The translations under genes and the position numbers were made by a program. The notes beneath the pieces are model-generated. The model worked only from the letters and a program-made list of their open reading frames with translations. It was not told the origin of the DNA and did not search any database. A stretch of DNA of 32,200 nt from JAVBSX01 sp031549565 (GTDB lineage Bacteria > Planctomycetota > Planctomycetia > Pirellulales > Thermoguttaceae): contig JAVBPO010000137.1 in NCBI GenBank assembly GCA_031549565.1, forward strand, positions 1 through 32,200, in the 5' to 3' direction. This document shows positions 15,637-22,591 of the stretch, one piece after another. Every line of letters starts with the position of its first letter. Within the stretch, counting starts at the first letter, position 1.

Positions 15637-16350
15637 CTACGCTTTCGCTTTCGGGTTCGTGAATCGTAGTCCGTCGCCGCTGTGGTAGGAGGCGTATTCG
15701 GTCACGATCGCACCCTGCGGGCCGGCCATCATGAAATGCGGGGCTTCCAGGTCGGTCAGGTAATCCATGTCGCCGACGACGAGTTTCTTCCCCTTGAACG
15801 CGGTGATGGAACCGTCCTGCGACTTCGGGAGCGTCACGTCTTTCGGGACGTCCGCGGCGGATCCGCCTTCGGCGAAGGTCCAGATTTGGCCGTTTCGCAC
15901 TTGCCAGCATTCATGTTTCGCCGGTTTGTCTTCGGCGGGGATGTGCTTGTGTTCGGCAATCATTTGTCCCGGCAGCAGGTAAATTTCGTGTCCGAAATAG
16001 CCGTGATCCTTGTCGTTGACGAAAAAGATGCCCGCCATACCGACATGGGAGAAATCTCCCAGGCCGAACTCAAGAATCCAGAAATCCTTGCTCTTCAGGA
16101 CCGATTCGCCGAGCGAATAGCGATGGAAATCGAACATTTCCTTGTACGCGGCTCGGGCGACGTCTTCGTCGAATTTACCGTTTTTGTAAAAGTGTTCGTT
16201 CGGATATTGTGTCAAAGTACGTTCTCCTCTCGGGGTTCTACCGGTCCGGCCTTGTCGGCCTTCCCGTTGTTGCGCTAAAGCTTCCGAGGCGGGTAAAGCG
16301 GACAAAGCGGCTGCTCCGCCGACGAAAGTCATCCAATCACGTCGATTCAT
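15637..16350 (-). CDS. Tat-exported cupin, D-lyxose isomerase-like
   Basis: The 237-residue protein begins with a Tat-type signal (NRRDWMTFVGGAAALSALP, cut near AEALA at residue 26). The mature part is a cupin resembling bacterial D-lyxose ketol-isomerases. The metal ligands are all in place with the right spacing: His134 and His136 (AEHKH), Glu147 (KHECW) and probably His205 (EAPHFM). Family members interconvert D-lyxose and D-xylulose in the cytoplasm, so the export signal is unusual; planctomycete versions may act on released sugars in the periplasm. The start is supported by AAGGA before the ATG. Substrate is unproven. Confidence 0.75.
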   Translation of the reverse strand: MNRRDWMTFVGGAAALSALPASEALAQQREGRQGRTGRTPRGERTLTQYPNEHFYKNGKFDEDVARAAYKEMFDFHRYSLGESVLKSKDFWILEFGLGDFSHVGMAGIFFVNDKDHGYFGHEIYLLPGQMIAEHKHIPAEDKPAKHECWQVRNGQIWTFAEGGSAADVPKDVTLPKSQDGSITAFKGKKLVVGDMDYLTDLEAPHFMMAGPQGAIVTEYASYHSGDGLRFTNPKAKA

Positions 16351-16360
16351 TATTCTGTCC

Positions 16361-16389
16361 TTTCAAGTTACAAGATCGTATGCTATACT
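16361..16389 (+). promoter_or_regulatory. Possible promoter for the cytochrome-cdsA genes
   Basis: TATACT (16384-16389) is a good -10 box; the element 17 bases upstream, TTTCAA (16361-16366), is a weak -35. It lies in the 123-base gap between the divergent cupin and cytochrome genes and points to the cytochrome. Confidence 0.3.
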
Positions 16390-16473
16390 CGGAAAAACCC
16401 CGAGGTTCGTAAATGAAGTATACCTCCACCGCCTCCGAAAGGGAAGCCTCCTAATGTCCCCGGCAACCGCACC

Positions 16474-17124
16474 ATGAGCAACGATTTCGGGCCGTCCGTT
16501 TTTCCGCCGAACCTTCCGATCCCGGATCCGCCGGGAGCGAACCTGTTGGCGCGGATTCCCGTCTTCCTGGTCGGGATCGGATTGTTGGCGTACTTGGGTT
16601 ACACTGTGTACCTGGAAGCGGTCGATTGGGAAATGATACGTAAGCCGGAAAGTTTCACGACAGCCCAGGGAGGACTCCCGACGGCGCCGCGGGCGATTCT
16701 CGCGCACTCCGGCACGAACGATTCGACGCGGTGTCTGGAATGCCACGATGCTCCCCTGTCGGAAGAAACCCAAAATATTCTCGATCCGAAGAAAAAGGAA
16801 GAAAAAGAAAAACTCGACGACTTGCCGGAAGGGGTCGATCCCGACTTTTTCGACGACGAAAAATTCTGGGCCCGCTCCGGTTTGACGTTCCGGACCGAAA
16901 CCCGTAACAATCCGGGCGGCGCTCCGATCGGGCCGTTCTCGGGAGACCAAACGTGTTTGAAATGTCATCCGCTCGAGGACTTCGATCGGCAGCATCGCGG
17001 TCACCGTTTTCAACCGTTCGAAAATTGTTCGATGTGTCATGAAACGCACAAGCCCGTCGATAATCCGCTGTTGAAGGACAGTTATCTCACGACGTGTACG
17101 CGGTGTCATGATTCGCGTGATTAA
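16474..17124 (+). CDS. Membrane-anchored tetraheme cytochrome c
   Basis: The 216-residue protein has a proline-rich cytoplasmic N-terminus, one membrane segment (about residues 26-46) and four heme-binding CXXCH motifs: CLECH (87-91), CLKCH (161-165), CSMCH (185-189) and CTRCH (208-212). A charged linker rich in Lys/Glu/Asp (105-130) separates the first heme from the others. Extra histidines near 173-176 could be distal ligands. It should pass electrons on the outer side of the cytoplasmic membrane, comparable to NapB/NrfH-type carriers, but it matches neither exactly. The next gene, cdsA, is 32 bases downstream, so the two may be cotranscribed although the functions differ. Confidence 0.85.
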   Translation: MSNDFGPSVFPPNLPIPDPPGANLLARIPVFLVGIGLLAYLGYTVYLEAVDWEMIRKPESFTTAQGGLPTAPRAILAHSGTNDSTRCLECHDAPLSEETQNILDPKKKEEKEKLDDLPEGVDPDFFDDEKFWARSGLTFRTETRNNPGGAPIGPFSGDQTCLKCHPLEDFDRQHRGHRFQPFENCSMCHETHKPVDNPLLKDSYLTTCTRCHDSRD

Positions 17125-17129
17125 TAAAA

Positions 17130-17147
17130 CACGGGATTGCCCCCGTG
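17130..17147. repeat. Small hairpin in the cytochrome-cdsA gap
   Basis: CACGGG (17130-17135) and CCCGTG (17142-17147) form a perfect six-base stem with a six-base loop. It covers a possible upstream GTG start of cdsA and may affect translation, or it may be another dispersed palindrome. Confidence 0.45.
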
Positions 17148-17156
17148 GTTAACGAC

Positions 17157-18098
17157 ATGTTGATTTGGCGATTACTCCTGGGAATTCCGTTGATCGTTGC
17201 GGTCGCGGGGGTGGCGTATCTGGATGTGTGGCTCTCCGATCACGTCCGGCTTCGGGGCGTGATCCTGTTCCCGCTGTTTCTGGTCGTCCTCGGCTTTCTG
17301 TGCGATGAGCTTTTGGACCTGCTCGAATCGGGCGGACTTCATCCGCGCCGCTCGACGGTTTGGGTCGGCACGTTCGTCATGGCGATTTGCTGCTGGCTCG
17401 CGTGCGCCGTCCAGGAATACAAGAGCGACATCATGGGGGAATCCGTTTCCCCCCACGGTTGGCATTGGGCGGCGACGGCGAGTTTGGTGACTCTTTTGGT
17501 CTTGGCGGGGGGCATCATCATCGCTTTTGCCGGGGAAATTCACCGTTACGCCCGGCCCGGCGGAACCTTGATCAACCTGGCCGGAGCCGTGTTCGCCATT
17601 TCGTACATCGGCCTGCTGTCCTGCTTCATCGTCCAGTTGAGAATGGCGTTCGGGATCGCGGCCGTTCTCTCGCTGGTCGTCGTTACGAAACTCTGCGATA
17701 TCGGCGCGTATACGATCGGACGGATTTTCGGTCGACACAAGATGATCCCGACCGTTTCGCCCGGAAAAACCTTCGAAGGATTTCTCGGGGGTGTCGTTTT
17801 CGCGGTCCTCGGCTCCGGACTTTGGTTCAACGTCGTGATACCGTTCGCGTTCAGTACGCGATGGTTCGAGGGCAACCCGAGCCGGGCCTCGGTTCTCGGT
17901 TGGCTTTCTTTCGGTATCGCCGTCGCCGTCAGCGGCGTTTTGGGCGACTTGTCCGCTTCGCTGATCAAGCGGGACGTGAAGCGGAAAGATTCGAGTAGTT
18001 GGATGCCCGGCTTCGGCGGATTCCTCGACCTGTTCGATTCGCTGCTGATCGCCGCGCCGGTCGCCTACGCCTGGTGGGCGTTCCGCTTGGTGGGATAG
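17157..18098 (+). CDS. cdsA: Phosphatidate cytidylyltransferase (CDP-diacylglycerol synthase)
   Basis: This integral membrane enzyme makes CDP-diacylglycerol from phosphatidate and CTP, the branch point for phosphatidylglycerol and other phospholipids. The 313-residue protein has about eight hydrophobic segments. Signature parts are VTKLCDIGAYTIGRIFGRHK, SPGKTFEG, and near the C-terminus GDLSASLIKRDVKRKD followed by MPGFGGFLDLFDS. The usual PGHGG(I/L)xDRxDS reads PGFGGFLDLFDS here, so His and Arg are replaced by Phe and Leu; the acidic residues remain. The ATG at 17157 (MLIWRLLLG) matches the normal N-terminus better than a GTG at 17145. Its product feeds the phosphatidylglycerol that MprF further downstream would modify. 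Confidence 0.9.
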   Translation: MLIWRLLLGIPLIVAVAGVAYLDVWLSDHVRLRGVILFPLFLVVLGFLCDELLDLLESGGLHPRRSTVWVGTFVMAICCWLACAVQEYKSDIMGESVSPHGWHWAATASLVTLLVLAGGIIIAFAGEIHRYARPGGTLINLAGAVFAISYIGLLSCFIVQLRMAFGIAAVLSLVVVTKLCDIGAYTIGRIFGRHKMIPTVSPGKTFEGFLGGVVFAVLGSGLWFNVVIPFAFSTRWFEGNPSRASVLGWLSFGIAVAVSGVLGDLSASLIKRDVKRKDSSSWMPGFGGFLDLFDSLLIAAPVAYAWWAFRLVG

Positions 18099-18129
18099 GA
18101 CGTGCGGGCGGGGCGACCACACTCCAATT

Positions 18130-18325
18130 AGGCTTTCGCCAGAAAGTTTCATGCCGGTTTTGCCATCCTGAGGTACTCCGAAGGATCTGGTTTCAAGCGG
18201 TGTTCGCAACACAATACGTGTTGGCCGGATACACCAGATTCTTCGCTCCGTGAGTACACTGCGCTCAAAATGACATCATTATCTCACTCGAATATTTTCG
18301 ACATTTTACTTTCTGGCGAAAGCCT
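18130..18325. mobile_element. Dispersed repeat element, full copy with inverted ends
   Basis: Perfect 18-base inverted repeats (18130-18147 and 18308-18325) bound a 196-base unit between cdsA and the flavoredoxin gene. Inside are two smaller inverted parts (ATCCTGAGG...GAAGGATCTGG on the left and CCAGATTCTTC...AAAATGACAT on the right). A partial copy is at 22325-22402 and a third, reversed copy runs off the right edge from about 32085. No coding sequence is present. It ends beside the stop codon of the flavoredoxin gene (18325). Confidence 0.8.
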
Positions 18326-18918
18326 TAATCTTTCTTCAGCAACGTCTTGCCGCAACTCCAGCCTTTGCCGATCTTTTTTCCGAGGCCGTAATAATTTTTG
18401 GAGCCGCAATCGAAAATGATCGGCAAGACTTTTTCAATGTCGGGGAACCGGCCTGATTCGTCCAGGCAATCTTCGTCGGCTTTCACGTCTTTGATTTCGG
18501 CGATCATGATCGTGTGCGTACCGATCCGGTGGTGTTGGGCGAGCGAACATTCGAGGATCACCGGACATTCGGCGACGTACGGGGCGTCAACGTATTGAGC
18601 CCGAACCGGCGTGAAACCGCAGACGGCGAATTTATCGAACTTGCGTCCGGAAACGAGGCCTGAAAAATCGGTTTGTTCGACCAGTTTTTCGGACGGGACG
18701 CATACTGTAAACGATTTCCGCTCCAAGAGCGCATCGTGAGTCCAGCGCGGCGGCTGAATCGCGACCATAAGGCTGACCGGATCGGAAACGCAAATCCCGG
18801 CCCAGGCGGCGGTCATGAGATTCGGTTTCCCTTGCGGGTCGTAGGTCGCGATCAACAATGCCGGTTCCGGATACAAAAGCGGCGCCGGGCCGAGCGAACG
18901 TTTAGGTTTTACGGTCAT
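18325..18918 (-). CDS. Flavin reductase-like flavoprotein (flavoredoxin family)
   Basis: The 197-residue protein has the split-barrel FMN-binding fold of flavin reductases and flavoredoxins: PALLIATYDPQGKPNLMTAAWAGICVSDPVSLMVAIQP (split at GKPNLM, about residues 19-56) for the flavin site, SFTVCVPSE (69-77), DFSG, and HTIMIAEIKDVKAD near 135-148. Members transfer electrons through FMN, often in anaerobes or in aromatic hydroxylase systems. No electron partner is adjacent. The C-terminus is Lys-rich (GKKIGKGWSCGKTLLKKD). The ATG at 18918 gives the usual family length. Confidence 0.85.
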   Translation of the reverse strand: MTVKPKRSLGPAPLLYPEPALLIATYDPQGKPNLMTAAWAGICVSDPVSLMVAIQPPRWTHDALLERKSFTVCVPSEKLVEQTDFSGLVSGRKFDKFAVCGFTPVRAQYVDAPYVAECPVILECSLAQHHRIGTHTIMIAEIKDVKADEDCLDESGRFPDIEKVLPIIFDCGSKNYYGLGKKIGKGWSCGKTLLKKD

Positions 18919-18942
18919 GGGAATAGGCTGTAAGGGTAATTT

Positions 18943-19149
18943 TGGAGCATGGGCATCTTGCCCGTGACACAGAGTACGCCGTTAGGCGTTTCGAAACCTG
19001 GGATCGCGGGCTTCCAGCCTGCCAGTGGGCGGTTTGGCACCGTTTGCAGAGCGTCCAACCGTTTCATACTGCGGGCTGGAAGCCCGCAGACCCAGGTGCA
19101 GGCAAGATGCCTGCGGTCCCAGGAAATACAGGCTGGAAGCCTGTGCTCC
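18943..19149. repeat. Composite palindromic repeat block
   Basis: The 207-base block between the flavoredoxin and nucleoside hydrolase genes is bounded by TGGAGCA and TGCTCCA. It contains several palindromes, among them GGGCATCTTGCCC, GCGGGCTGGAAGCCCGC, GCAGGCAAGATGCCTGC and CAGGCTGGAAGCCTG. Two sequence types (GGCAAGATGCC and GGCTGGAAGCC) alternate. No gene is present. It resembles a REP/BIME-like unit. Confidence 0.7.
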
Positions 19150-19153
19150 AGAA

Positions 19154-20179
19154 CTATTTACTTTTGGGCGGCTCGCTGCACAACAGGCAGAGCGCTTCCC
19201 GGACCTGGGCGATTTGCGTTGCGGAAACTTTCATGTAGCGATGCTTGCCGTTGGCGTCCGGTTTGAAGGTCGTGTGTCCTTCTTCGTCGAGAACGACGGT
19301 TCCCGGCTCGGTCAAATCGAAATACCCACGATCCGGTCGGACGGCGTACAGGACGCTCGTCAAATCGAACGTCGCTTGGCTGTTTTCCAAGCCGCGATAG
19401 TAGCGGTACGCCTCTTTGAGCGGATGGTATTTCACGTAATTATAATCCTCCTGGATGCTCGCCGGCGTGTAATGAATCAAGTCGCCGATTTCGAATCCGC
19501 TGAACACGATCGGAGTCGGCCATTCGGCGATCAGTTTTTTCGCGGCGGGCAAATCGCAACCGATGTTGTATTCGACGTGCGTGTATTTCGGATCGAACGA
19601 CCCGGCCATGATCGACAGAAGCCGTACTTTTTTGGCGAGCAATTCCTTACCGGACAGCGGCGAAATCGCGTCCGGGCCGGTATCCATCAGCCGGGCGAAA
19701 TTGGTCGAAAAGCCGACCTGTATGACGACGACCGCTCCGTCCTGTTCGGCGGCAAGCGTTTTGCGAAGCATTGCGACCGCCTCGGGAAGCGTGTCACCCG
19801 GCTGAACGGCGTGCGGGAACGCGTCGTCCCCCTTCTCGTTTTTCATCAACACGACTTCTTTGAGGTAGCTGCCGTCGTCCGGCGTCACGCCGTCGCGGAC
19901 CATGCCGATCGGGATGTTCGGTCGTCCGTAAAACGTATTGAGCAAGCTGACCATCGGAGCGGCGTACTTGTTGTCCTTCGTGATCGTCACGGCGAGCATC
20001 TTACATTCGCCGCGATTTTGCAGGGCGTGAATTACTCCCATCGCGAGGGTGTCATCGACGTCGTTGCCGATATCCGTATCGAAAATAATCCGAACCGGCC
20101 CGGCACCCTGGGCGAAAACCGTGGTTGTGTTTAGTAAAAGTCCGCACAGGAGTACCGCCGCAAGTGAAATCGTTTTCAT
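19154..20179 (-). CDS. Secreted inosine-uridine-preferring nucleoside hydrolase-like protein
   Basis: The 341-residue protein has a signal peptide (MKTISLAAVLLCGLLLNTTTVFAQ) and then the metal-binding motif FDTDIGNDVDD (residues 33-43), the hallmark of nucleoside hydrolases. Later parts include LLSIMAGSF, EYNIGCDLPAAKKLI, FSGFEIG and DLTSVLYAV (a conserved Asp near 280 in the family). The enzyme would hydrolyse the N-glycosidic bond of ribonucleosides outside the cytoplasm, a scavenging role. It lies 21 bases downstream of the tandem alpha/beta hydrolase on the same strand, so the two may form one transcription unit. Confidence 0.88.
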   Translation of the reverse strand: MKTISLAAVLLCGLLLNTTTVFAQGAGPVRIIFDTDIGNDVDDTLAMGVIHALQNRGECKMLAVTITKDNKYAAPMVSLLNTFYGRPNIPIGMVRDGVTPDDGSYLKEVVLMKNEKGDDAFPHAVQPGDTLPEAVAMLRKTLAAEQDGAVVVIQVGFSTNFARLMDTGPDAISPLSGKELLAKKVRLLSIMAGSFDPKYTHVEYNIGCDLPAAKKLIAEWPTPIVFSGFEIGDLIHYTPASIQEDYNYVKYHPLKEAYRYYRGLENSQATFDLTSVLYAVRPDRGYFDLTEPGTVVLDEEGHTTFKPDANGKHRYMKVSATQIAQVREALCLLCSEPPKSK

Positions 20180-20200
20180 AGTAAAAAATGGGTTAAAGTA

Positions 20201-21700
20201 CTAATCGGTCACGTGAATCAAAAAATCGACGATCATTTCGGCGGAATGCGGCGTCATGACGTCGCTGACTTCCTCCTCGATCCGGCCGAGCAAACGGTTC
20301 GCGGACGGCATGGAGGAATACAGACGGTCGAGTTCTTCCGCTTTTGCCAGACCGGGAGCGTTTCTCGGGTAAAAGTGCATCACGGCCACCCCGGTTTCGG
20401 CGAGCGGCTCCAGGGAATCCGGGATCGGTTTATCACTCATCGTACAGTTTTGTACGATCGGATTTTCCGCGTAAATGCAGGAGACGCATTCCGGATTCGC
20501 CGCCGCCCAGGCGTAAGCGCACATCGCCGCGGCGCCGCTCCCTTCCAGAATCGGTCGTTTCGAGAATCCCCTTGCGACCAGGTGTTCATAAACCTTGTTC
20601 CAGTCTTTCAGTTGCGGACCGTCGGCATTATACGGCACGGGACCGACAACGATAGAAAATCCGTGGTCGAGCAGCGAAAGGTCCACGAGCGCGTCCGGCC
20701 CGGGAATACCGGCTCGAAAAACCCAGGGAACGTCCTCGGCCGGCTGCTCGGGCGCAATCACCGAAACCGTTCCTTCGACACCGGGGAGATCGAAATCGTA
20801 CTTGTCGTACACGTAGGCGAATTCCGCGCCCCGGCAAACGAGCTGCTCCGGCTGGGCGGGAAATTTCCGGTAAACGTTTTCCGAAGAGTAAAACGCGGTT
20901 CGGGTCGTTTGTCCGACCACAAAGGCCGGATCGGTCTTCACGGTTTCCCGGGTACTTTTTTCAATGAAATCGGCGAGGAACTTCGGATCTTTCAAACTGT
21001 GCGGATGATGCCCGGCTCCTTCCTTGATCACGACGGAAATTCGACCCCCGTACTGCCGGTAAACGGTCTCGATCACATTGGACACGCGACCGAGCAGCGG
21101 ATCAATGCTGCCGTTGACGTGAAGCAGCGGGACGTCGTTTTCCGCAAGGAGTTGCAGTTTCGAAAATATTTCCGCATTTCCCGCCGGGTTATCGGCGTAG
21201 ATGCAGGAAACGCGGTCCGGATGGTTCACGCCCCAAAGATAAGCGTACTCCCCGCCCCGGGACATGCCGATAAACGCGGGTTTGGCGGACAAGCCCTGTT
21301 CTTTCGTGAGAAAATCGTACCAAAGTTCCCACGCCTTGTCCGGCTTGAGAGAGTGGTTTGCGGAGATATACGCAACGCAATAACCGCGACGGAGCAGCTC
21401 CATTTCGGTTTGCGGTTCATGATTCCAGTAGCAGCCGCGCCAAATCCAGGGCAGGCCGGGCGCGAATTTTTTCGGAACGACGAGAATGCAGCGCCTTGTT
21501 CCGGGTTCGCTCTCACGAACGCCGTCCCCTTCTCCCGCGACCGGATTCAGCGGCGTAATCGTTTCTGCGTCGAGATTCAGCAGAAAGTCGTACCGATCGA
21601 ACCCGTGCCAAGCGGAATGAGGCTGCGAAAACTTCGGTGTTTCCGCCGCATCGCCGAAACCGGGCAGAAAAAGAAAACAGAAAATTAGGAGACGCTTCAT
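20201..21700 (-). CDS. Secreted tandem alpha/beta hydrolase, second domain degenerate
   Basis: The 499-residue protein starts with a signal peptide (MKRLLIFCFLFLPGFGDA). Residues 30-250 form an alpha/beta hydrolase with the nucleophile elbow GMSRGG (Ser147), Asp200 in NGSIDPLLG and His231/232 in GAGHHPHSL. Residues 285-499 repeat the fold: RPILEGSGAAAMCAYAWAAA aligns with KPAFIGMSRGGEYAYLWGVN and is followed in both by VSCIYA(D/E)NP. In the second copy the nucleophile serine position is Gly389 and the Asp region is HFYPRNAP, so it should be inactive. The ATG at 21700 is chosen for the signal peptide although the frame is open to 21853. Substrate is unknown; an esterase or peptidase role on plant or algal material is possible. 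Confidence 0.8.
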   Translation of the reverse strand: MKRLLIFCFLFLPGFGDAAETPKFSQPHSAWHGFDRYDFLLNLDAETITPLNPVAGEGDGVRESEPGTRRCILVVPKKFAPGLPWIWRGCYWNHEPQTEMELLRRGYCVAYISANHSLKPDKAWELWYDFLTKEQGLSAKPAFIGMSRGGEYAYLWGVNHPDRVSCIYADNPAGNAEIFSKLQLLAENDVPLLHVNGSIDPLLGRVSNVIETVYRQYGGRISVVIKEGAGHHPHSLKDPKFLADFIEKSTRETVKTDPAFVVGQTTRTAFYSSENVYRKFPAQPEQLVCRGAEFAYVYDKYDFDLPGVEGTVSVIAPEQPAEDVPWVFRAGIPGPDALVDLSLLDHGFSIVVGPVPYNADGPQLKDWNKVYEHLVARGFSKRPILEGSGAAAMCAYAWAAANPECVSCIYAENPIVQNCTMSDKPIPDSLEPLAETGVAVMHFYPRNAPGLAKAEELDRLYSSMPSANRLLGRIEEEVSDVMTPHSAEMIVDFLIHVTD

Positions 21701-22324
21701 GGATCTCGAATGGTGATCGAAAGTGGACCGCCGTAGTCGTTTATTCCACAGGAACACCCATTTTAGGGACAAGAGAACCAAAAAGCAAGATCGTCGGCAC
21801 GGAGTCCAAAATTCGGCAAACACGGCTCCATCGCGGTCGCCGAGCGATTGCATCTTCCGATGGTGACCGTTCTGTGAGAACGATTTCCGATTTCCCGATC
21901 AAACATCCAAGACCGTCAAAAAAACGGTCGCCTTGCGTGCGGGCCGCGAATTCAATCGTTGGACTCGTGGTTTGCGGCGGTTTCGTCCGGAACGTCCGGG
22001 CCTTTCAGAGGCTCGTCGGTCGGTATGGCGTCATTTTTCTCCGTCCGGACATCCGGTGGACAAGAACACAGGAGGACATACGTGTACTAATACACGTGCA
22101 AATCAATCGCTTTTTGAGCAAGCTCTATGTATTCATCGTCACGGGAGTTTGCTAACCCGAATATTTCACTGGCGGGTATTTCTTGAAGAAGGCCGTTGTG
22201 CTAAAGTGTTGTTTAGAAACAACTTACAAAACATTCCAGCAACATACGGCCATCACACAGTGTAGCATGAAATCCACGTCTTACGCAAGTCCCGCCCCGA
22301 AAAACAAGAAAACCGACGTCCAAT

Positions 22325-22402
22325 CCACCAGATTCTTCACTCCGTGAGTACACTGCGTTCAGAATGACAAACCCTGCCCGTCAATTTCTGGCGGAAGCCT
22401 TA
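22325..22402 (+). mobile_element. Dispersed repeat element, partial (right-half) copy
   Basis: This 78-base stretch matches the right half of the element at 18130-18325: the CCAGATTCTTC and CCGTGAGTACACTGCG parts, AGAATGACA, and a final TTTCTGGCGGAAGCCTTA that equals the right terminal repeat with one change. The left half is missing, which suggests truncation. Confidence 0.75.
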
Positions 22403-22471
22403 TATTGCGACAATTCATTGTCATGTGCCACGTAATCTTATCCGTAGCGCCCAAAAACTTCGGAACGCCTA

Positions 22472-22500
22472 TTGACTTTACCAGAGCCGATGCGAACAAT
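22472..22500 (+). promoter_or_regulatory. Probable promoter of the MscS-type gene
   Basis: TTGACT (22472-22477, five of six -35 bases) and AACAAT (22495-22500, four of six -10 bases) are 17 bases apart. The predicted transcript starts near 22507 and leaves a leader of about 85 bases before the ATG at 22592. Confidence 0.4.
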
Positions 22501-22591
22501 TCAAAACAAGTGTACTTGCGTATTCACCGTGGAAAAGTTCAACCAGTACGATAACATAAGACGTCAAAGCAAAAATACAGGAAGCCGCTCG

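Larger units (their letters stand above)
21701..22591. other. Gene-free region with repeats
   Basis: No convincing gene was found in these 891 bases on either strand; forward frames of 100-170 codons show no recognisable protein. The stretch holds small hairpins at 21911-21929 (GACCGT/ACGGTC), 22078-22093 (CGTGTA/TACACG), 22208-22223 (GTTGTTT/AAACAAC) and 22409-22422 (GACAAT/ATTGTC). It also holds the partial dispersed repeat at 22325-22402 and a probable promoter for the mechanosensitive channel gene at 22472. Decayed coding sequence cannot be excluded. Confidence 0.6.

Noticed and set aside
19025..20134. Forward open frame of 369 codons
   Set aside because: Starts in the palindromic repeat block and continues antisense to the nucleoside hydrolase.
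20213..21688. Forward open frame of 491 codons
   Set aside because: It is the opposite strand of the tandem alpha/beta hydrolase, which has a signal peptide and catalytic motifs; the forward translation is Arg-rich and resembles no protein.
21933..22265. Forward open frame of 110 codons in the gene-free region
   Set aside because: No recognisable motif, no ribosome site, and no domain pattern; treated as non-coding.
22472..22591. N-terminal extension of the MscS-type protein by 40 residues
   Set aside because: The signal peptide begins at the ATG of 22592, and a likely -35/-10 pair overlaps the extension.
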